Shown: in pieces, positions 59,858 to 64,000 of the stretch
How positions within the stretch are numbered: position 1 is the stretch's first letter
Layout: every line of letters starts with the position of its first letter
From: Consotaella salsifontis
GTDB taxonomy: Bacteria > Pseudomonadota > Alphaproteobacteria > Rhizobiales > Rhizobiaceae
Length of the DNA stretch: 64,000 nucleotides
Assembly: GCF_900167365.1 (NCBI RefSeq)
Contig: NZ_FUXL01000003.1
Location: 310,001-374,000, forward strand
Direction of reading: 5' to 3'
The notes under the pieces: model-generated
What the model saw: only the letters and a program-made list of their open reading frames with translations
Database searches by the model: none
Told to the model about the DNA's origin: nothing
Program-made: the position numbers and the translations under genes

Positions 59858-60586
59858 ATGCAGCGACTCACAGTACGACCCGCCCAAGCGGTACAGGAGT
59901 TGCTGCAGGCGTACATCCGGCGCGAGGGGCTGCGCCCCGGCGATCGCCTGCCCGCCGAGCGAGAGCTCGCTGAACGGTGGGGCGTCAGCCGGGGGGCCTT
60001 GCGTGCGGCGATCCGCACGCTGTCCGAGGAACAGGTGCTCAGTCAGCGTCACGGGGCAGGAACCTTTGTCGCCACGCCCCGGGTGCTGCGTAACCTCCGC
60101 GACCTGCGCCCCTTTACACAGGTGGTCAGCGATGCGGGCCGAACCGTGCGCACTGAGGTGCTACATTGCACTGCCGTGGACGCCCACATGCAGCTCGCGG
60201 ATCGTCTCGATCTCGATCCGGGCGAACGGGTGTGGCATCTGCGCCGGCGACGCTTTATCGACGGCCAGCCGGCCGCGGTGGAGGACTCCTATCTCGGCGT
60301 CCTTCGCTTTCCCGCCCTCGACGAGCAGGTGAGCGCGGATCGTTCCCTCTACGACATGATGTCCGAGAGCTACGGCATCGACGTGGACTGCGGATATCAG
60401 CGCCTGGAGGCCAGTGCAGCCGACCAGGCGGACGCCGAATTGCTCGAACTCCCGGTTGGAGAGGCGGTGTTCCGCCTGACGGGTGTTGCCGACGATGCCA
60501 ACGGCGCGCCTGTCGAGTTCTTTACGTCGCGGGTCCGCGCCGACCTGGTGGCGTTCGCCAGCACTCTGGATGTCGCTCGTGTCTGA
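59858..60586 (+). CDS. frlR: GntR/HutC-family regulator, probable frl regulator
   Basis: A 242-residue protein with an N-terminal GntR winged helix (GLRPGDRLPAERELAERWGV, then RGALRAAIRTLSEEQVLSQR) and a C-terminal UTRA effector-binding domain (residues about 85-235). GGAGGA lies seven bases before the ATG, an excellent ribosome site. Its place inside the cluster, as in E. coli where frlR is of the same family, makes it the likely fructoselysine-6-phosphate-responsive repressor. Confidence 0.85.
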   Translation: MQRLTVRPAQAVQELLQAYIRREGLRPGDRLPAERELAERWGVSRGALRAAIRTLSEEQVLSQRHGAGTFVATPRVLRNLRDLRPFTQVVSDAGRTVRTEVLHCTAVDAHMQLADRLDLDPGERVWHLRRRRFIDGQPAAVEDSYLGVLRFPALDEQVSADRSLYDMMSESYGIDVDCGYQRLEASAADQADAELLELPVGEAVFRLTGVADDANGAPVEFFTSRVRADLVAFASTLDVARV

Positions 60587-60669
60587 GCCTGGCGTCCGAG
60601 TTTCCAACCCTCAAACCTCGTGCCGCCCGGCCCTGGCCGCACGGTGATATTGCTTCCTAGGAGCCCTTC

Positions 60670-61458
60670 ATGACCAGTATCGTCGCAGTTGGCGACAACT
60701 GCATTGACTACTACGCGGCGCTCGACGCCGCCCGTCCGGGCGGCAATGCCGTCAACGTCGCAGTGAACGTGGTTCGTTGCGGGGGCCAGGCGGCCTATGT
60801 CGGCGTCGTCGGCGACGATCACCACGGCCGGCTGCTGCTCGATGCTCTGCGCAACGAAGGCGTCGACATCAGCCACGTGCGTATCGCGCCGGGCAAGACA
60901 GCTGTCACCCAGGTCTCTCTCGACAACGGGGAAAGGGTGCTGGGCGAGTATGACGACGGGGTGCAGGCCGACTTTCGGCTTACCGACAGCGACCTTGCAT
61001 TCGTCGCTCAGCACGACCTGCTGACTGCGGGCTTGTGGGGGCATGTCGAGCATGACCTGGCGGCTGTCCGCGCGCTCAATGTTCCCATTGCGTTTGACTG
61101 CGCCACCGAACCGGGTCACGCGATCGTCGACGTTGCACTCCCCTCGGTCGACGTCGCCTTCTTCTCTGCCGACCGCGCGCCGGACGACGCGCTTCGGGAT
61201 CAGCTTCGCTCACTCGCTGCCCGGGGGCCTCGGCTGGTCGTCGCGACGCTCGGGGAGTATGGCTCGGCCGCCTGGACGGAAGGCAGGATGATCACCTGTC
61301 CCGCCGAGCCAACTCGAGTGGTCGACACCATGGGTGCCGGAGACAGCTATATTGGAGCTTTCTGCTGGGCTATGGTCACTGGGGCTTCAATTGCGGACTG
61401 CATGAAGGCCGGCACCCGTTCGGCGACGCGCACCCTCTTGCTCGACGGGGCTTGGTGA
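60670..61458 (+). CDS. frlD: Fructoselysine 6-kinase (PfkB family)
   Basis: Phosphorylates imported fructoselysine at C6, making the substrate of FrlB. It follows E. coli FrlD closely: VAVGDNCIDYYAALD, GGNAVNVAVNVVRCGGQAA, EGVDISHVRIAPGKTAVTQV, LWGHVEHDL and the PfkB catalytic motif DTMGAGDSYIGAF with its Asp near residue 225. It has 262 residues. AGGAG is placed six bases before the ATG. The next regulator gene begins 23 bases after its stop. Confidence 0.93.
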   Translation: MTSIVAVGDNCIDYYAALDAARPGGNAVNVAVNVVRCGGQAAYVGVVGDDHHGRLLLDALRNEGVDISHVRIAPGKTAVTQVSLDNGERVLGEYDDGVQADFRLTDSDLAFVAQHDLLTAGLWGHVEHDLAAVRALNVPIAFDCATEPGHAIVDVALPSVDVAFFSADRAPDDALRDQLRSLAARGPRLVVATLGEYGSAAWTEGRMITCPAEPTRVVDTMGAGDSYIGAFCWAMVTGASIADCMKAGTRSATRTLLLDGAW

Positions 61459-61481
61459 CCGGGTGTTCGGGGAGGACGGAA

Positions 61482-62204
61482 TTGGGAACTGACGGCCCCG
61501 CATTGCCCCGGTATCTGGAGCTGCGTCGCTGGCTGCGCCGGCAGATCGAGGAGGGGGCGTTCCAGCCCGGATCTACGATCCCCTCGCTTAATGAGCTCGC
61601 GGCCGAGCGGGGCGTGAATCGCCTCACTGTCCTCAAGGCTCTTGAGCCGCTGGTGGGCGAGGGTGTGCTGAAGCCGGTGGTCGGCCGGGGCTTCTTCGTG
61701 GTTGGCGAGGCCGTCGCCCGCGAGCTCGAGACGCTCGACGGATTCACTCGGACGATGACCGAGCGGCATGCTCGACCGTCCGTCAAGGTGTTGACCAAGG
61801 CGTTGCGTTCGGCCGGTCCCAAGCATGCGGCCACGTTCGGGATCGCCGAGGACGATGATCTGGTGCTGATCAAGCGCCTATGCCTTGCCGGTGGCGAGCC
61901 ATTCTCTCTTGAGGAGATATTGTTCCCGGCAAACCTCCTGCCGGACTTGGATGCCTTGGATCTCCAGGTCTTCTCGCTCTACGAGCTGTTCAGCTTCTAC
62001 GGCGTCACGCTATCGCAGGCGTGGCAGACGGTCGAGCTGACGCGCCTCGACCAGAAGGATGCGCGCACCCTCGGCATTACCGCCGATACCGCGGTCCTGC
62101 TCTTTCAGTGCACAAGCCGGGACGCCGACGACCGGGTCGTCGAGTTCACCCGCACGTACACCCGCAGCGACCGCGCGAACTTCGTCATCCACTTTCGCCG
62201 CTGA
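61482..62204 (+). CDS. Second GntR/HutC-family regulator
   Basis: A 240-residue regulator with a GntR helix-turn-helix (STIPSLNELAAERGVNRLTV, residues about 28-70) and a UTRA domain. It differs strongly from the cluster's other GntR protein. The TTG at 61482 has GGAGG six bases before it; an in-frame TTG at 61452 overlapping frlD is less likely. It may control the amidohydrolase downstream, or add a second signal to the frl genes. Effector unknown. Confidence 0.85.
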   Translation: MGTDGPALPRYLELRRWLRRQIEEGAFQPGSTIPSLNELAAERGVNRLTVLKALEPLVGEGVLKPVVGRGFFVVGEAVARELETLDGFTRTMTERHARPSVKVLTKALRSAGPKHAATFGIAEDDDLVLIKRLCLAGGEPFSLEEILFPANLLPDLDALDLQVFSLYELFSFYGVTLSQAWQTVELTRLDQKDARTLGITADTAVLLFQCTSRDADDRVVEFTRTYTRSDRANFVIHFRR

Positions 62205-62236
62205 CCCCCTGGCTGGGGGAGACATTGGGTTTCGCC

Positions 62237-63517
62237 ATGACTTTGCCGACAATCGATCTTCTGCTGCGCTCCAATCTGATCTTCACGCCCTCCGGCCTCA
62301 TCGATGGTCATGTCGCCGTCGCCGACGGCCGGCTCGCTGCCGTTAGCCCTGGAGCCCCGGACTCCAGGCTCCTTGCTTCCGCTGCCGAGGTGCTTGACCT
62401 CACCGGGCACCTGGTGGCTCCCGGATTCATCGACGTGCATACGTTTTTCGTCGGATGGCTCGCCGAGCGGGAAGGTAAAACGATCGACGACCCTTCCCTG
62501 TTGGCTAATCCTGCAGGGGTGCGGGACGGGTTCGCCGCCTACCAGCGGCTGCTGCACAGCCGCGGCGTCACCACGGTGAAGGAGATGACCTTCGACGCGG
62601 AGAGAGGCATTCCGGAGCTGCTGGCTTCGCTTCAATCCGACGGTGCGCTGAGCCTGAATGTGCATGTGATGTCCCAGCCGGTCGATGCACCTCTCGACCT
62701 CGACACGGGCCGGCGTCTCGATGCGTTGCTGACCGGTCCGAAGGTGCGGTTCAGCGGCTTCAACATCATGACCGACGGCTCGCTCAGTGATCATGAGGCG
62801 GAGCTGCTGGAGCCCTACGTCGATGGCGTGGCTGGTCCAGTCGTCGATTGGCCGGCTATCGAGAAGGCCGTTCTGGCTGCGGACGACGCGGGATTCCGAG
62901 TTGCGCTCCATGCGCAGGGCGACCGTGCGGTTCGCCGCTCGCTTGACCTACTGGAGCGTTGCCGCCGTGACGAGTCGGGGCGGTTGCTACTGCGGCACGC
63001 CCTGACGGATCTCGAGATGACCGACCCTGTCGACCTGGCTCGTATGGGGCGGCTCGGCGCGGTCGCCGAGGTCTATCCGCAGATCACGTCGCGCCGGACA
63101 CACGAGCAGGCTGCCGAGCTGCTGGACACCAAGGTTGGCCCGGAGAGGCGCAACCGGTTTTGGCAGCGGCGCGCGATGGCTGAGGCGGGCGTCGTTCTGG
63201 CTTGCGCAACCGACCTGCCCTTGCTGATCCCGGATATCCCCGCCTCCGTGGACCACGCCTGCTGGGGACGTTTCGCCGACGGAGGGGCGGCACTCGTCGA
63301 CGGCCGAACCCTGGCCCCCGATGAGCTTTTGCGAGCGTGGACCGCCGGCGGCTCCTGGGATCTTGGCACAGAACAGGAGACAGGCGCGCTCGTCACAGGG
63401 CTTCGGGCTGACATTGCGGTGTTGGACTCCAACGTGCTTACGGCGAGGCCAGAGGCGCTCGCGGCCATCGAAGTGGTCCTAACGGTGGCCGAAGGACGGA
63501 TCGTGTACCGACGCTGA
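62237..63517 (+). CDS. Amidohydrolase family 3 protein with an altered metal site
   Basis: A 426-residue member of the amidohydrolase superfamily, closest in layout to YtcJ/AepA-type proteins: an N-terminal small beta domain, APGFIDVHTFF near residue 61, HAQGDRAVRRSLDLLE near residue 220, and LACATDLPLL with the late Asp. The usual HxH metal pair is changed: His68 is kept but Phe70 replaces the second His, and the RIEH-like segment reads RHALTD. It therefore binds one metal or a different set. The ATG at 62237 is the standard start. Its position in the frl cluster suggests action on an Amadori or N-acyl compound; this is inference. Confidence 0.82.
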   Translation: MTLPTIDLLLRSNLIFTPSGLIDGHVAVADGRLAAVSPGAPDSRLLASAAEVLDLTGHLVAPGFIDVHTFFVGWLAEREGKTIDDPSLLANPAGVRDGFAAYQRLLHSRGVTTVKEMTFDAERGIPELLASLQSDGALSLNVHVMSQPVDAPLDLDTGRRLDALLTGPKVRFSGFNIMTDGSLSDHEAELLEPYVDGVAGPVVDWPAIEKAVLAADDAGFRVALHAQGDRAVRRSLDLLERCRRDESGRLLLRHALTDLEMTDPVDLARMGRLGAVAEVYPQITSRRTHEQAAELLDTKVGPERRNRFWQRRAMAEAGVVLACATDLPLLIPDIPASVDHACWGRFADGGAALVDGRTLAPDELLRAWTAGGSWDLGTEQETGALVTGLRADIAVLDSNVLTARPEALAAIEVVLTVAEGRIVYRR

Positions 63518-63776
63518 TCAGACCGATGCGGGGCTGGCAGGCCGTGCCATGACGAAAGCCGCTCGATGAGTTGAAGGCATCTGCCGAACGCGGCTCGGGG
63601 CGAGACGGACCATCGCCTGCGGGCGAAGACCGCGCCTGCAGTCGTCGCAATGGCTGCCGCAAGAAAAAAGGCGACGATCGGTCCGGCGCGCGCTCCTGCC
63701 CCGGATTGGCAGGATGGTCGAGAGTCGTCTATACGCTTGGCGCTTCTCGGTCGGAGCTCGATCATTGGAAGTCTGC
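63518..63776. other. Intergenic gap after the amidohydrolase gene
   Basis: No gene, terminator hairpin or tRNA-Pro repeat was recognised in these 259 bases. It may hold the right border of the transferred segment, but nothing in it proves that. Confidence 0.4.
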
Positions 63777-64000
63777 GTGGCGCGAAATGAGAAACGAGGC
63801 GGCCGGATCCTCGTCACAGGCGGAACCGGCTTCATTGGCCGGCATGTGGTGGCCGCCTTGCTGGAGCAGGGTCGCGAGATCGTTCTCGCGGTTGGTTCCA
63901 ATTCTCTCGTCCCCGCGAATTTCCAGAAGACCGCGACCGTCCAGACGATCCCGGACGGTTTCGATGAGCTGGATGTCTCGCTCTTCGAGGGGGTAGACCA
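63777..64000 (+). CDS. NAD-dependent epimerase/dehydratase, 3' partial
   Basis: The frame from a GTG at 63777 reads ARNEKRGGRILVTGGTGFIG, with the Rossmann nucleotide-binding glycines TGGTGFIG, then RHVVAALLEQGREIVLAV. It runs off the window end after about 74 codons. A TTG at 63765 is an alternative start. It is an extended short-chain dehydrogenase, often involved in nucleotide-sugar synthesis; the specific reaction cannot be told from this part. Confidence 0.85.
   Translation, partial: MARNEKRGGRILVTGGTGFIGRHVVAALLEQGREIVLAVGSNSLVPANFQKTATVQTIPDGFDELDVSLFEGVD

Noticed and set aside
55391-64000. Right-end repeat of the tRNA-Pro 3' end
   Set aside because: No copy of the tRNA 3' segment was seen by eye, so an attachment-site pair cannot be claimed within the window.

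Overview
The window is about 64 kb of GC-rich chromosome from an alphaproteobacterium, very probably of the order Hyphomicrobiales (Rhizobiales). The signs are an LdtR/LdtP pair, an alphaproteobacterial Hda, a Bpt-type leucyl-transferase, DUF6163 and DUF1236 proteins, a ubiquinol-cytochrome c chaperone, and the gene order plsX-fabH-ihfA-merR-tRNA-Pro. A family such as Aurantimonadaceae would fit, but the sequence alone does not settle it. Coding density is high, and several genes use TTG or GTG starts supported by good Shine-Dalgarno sequences.

Region 1 (1-9200) is a surface-polysaccharide locus. It holds the end of a two-domain glycosyltransferase (GT2 plus WsaF-like), all four dTDP-L-rhamnose genes (rfbC, rfbB, rfbD, rfbA) with a RgpF-like rhamnan-synthesis gene among them, and a more AT-rich GT4 glycosyltransferase behind about 0.65 kb without genes. 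Activated rhamnose made here probably feeds the glycosyltransferases in the same locus.

Region 2 (9200-55390) is ordinary core genome. Its main blocks are: rlmJ; an Old Yellow Enzyme facing a His-rich PadR regulator; a GAF-EAL phosphodiesterase and a molybdopterin oxidoreductase; purN/purM divergent from a tightly overlapping run (CDP-alcohol phosphatidyltransferase, AI-2E permease, hda, ppk, ppx); a GT39 glycosyltransferase and rnd; aspS; parC; bpt; an SLC13-type carrier; hemB; ldtR/ldtP; glyA-nrdR-ribD-ribE-ribH-nusB; a proton pyrophosphatase; and yceD-plsX-fabH-ihfA-merR ending in tRNA-Pro(GGG). Several strong terminators separate these units.

Region 3 (55391 to about 63520) looks acquired. 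Just after the tRNA-Pro gene lies about 1.1 kb without intact genes, carrying a fragment of an IS3-type transposase. A complete fructoselysine (Amadori compound) catabolic cluster follows: frlB deglycase, frlC epimerase, frlA permease, a GntR/HutC regulator and frlD kinase. It is extended by a second GntR regulator and an unusual amidohydrolase whose metal site departs from the family pattern. A good promoter lies upstream of frlB. This expanded frl unit is the most interesting part of the window. The window ends in the first codons of an NAD-dependent epimerase/dehydratase.
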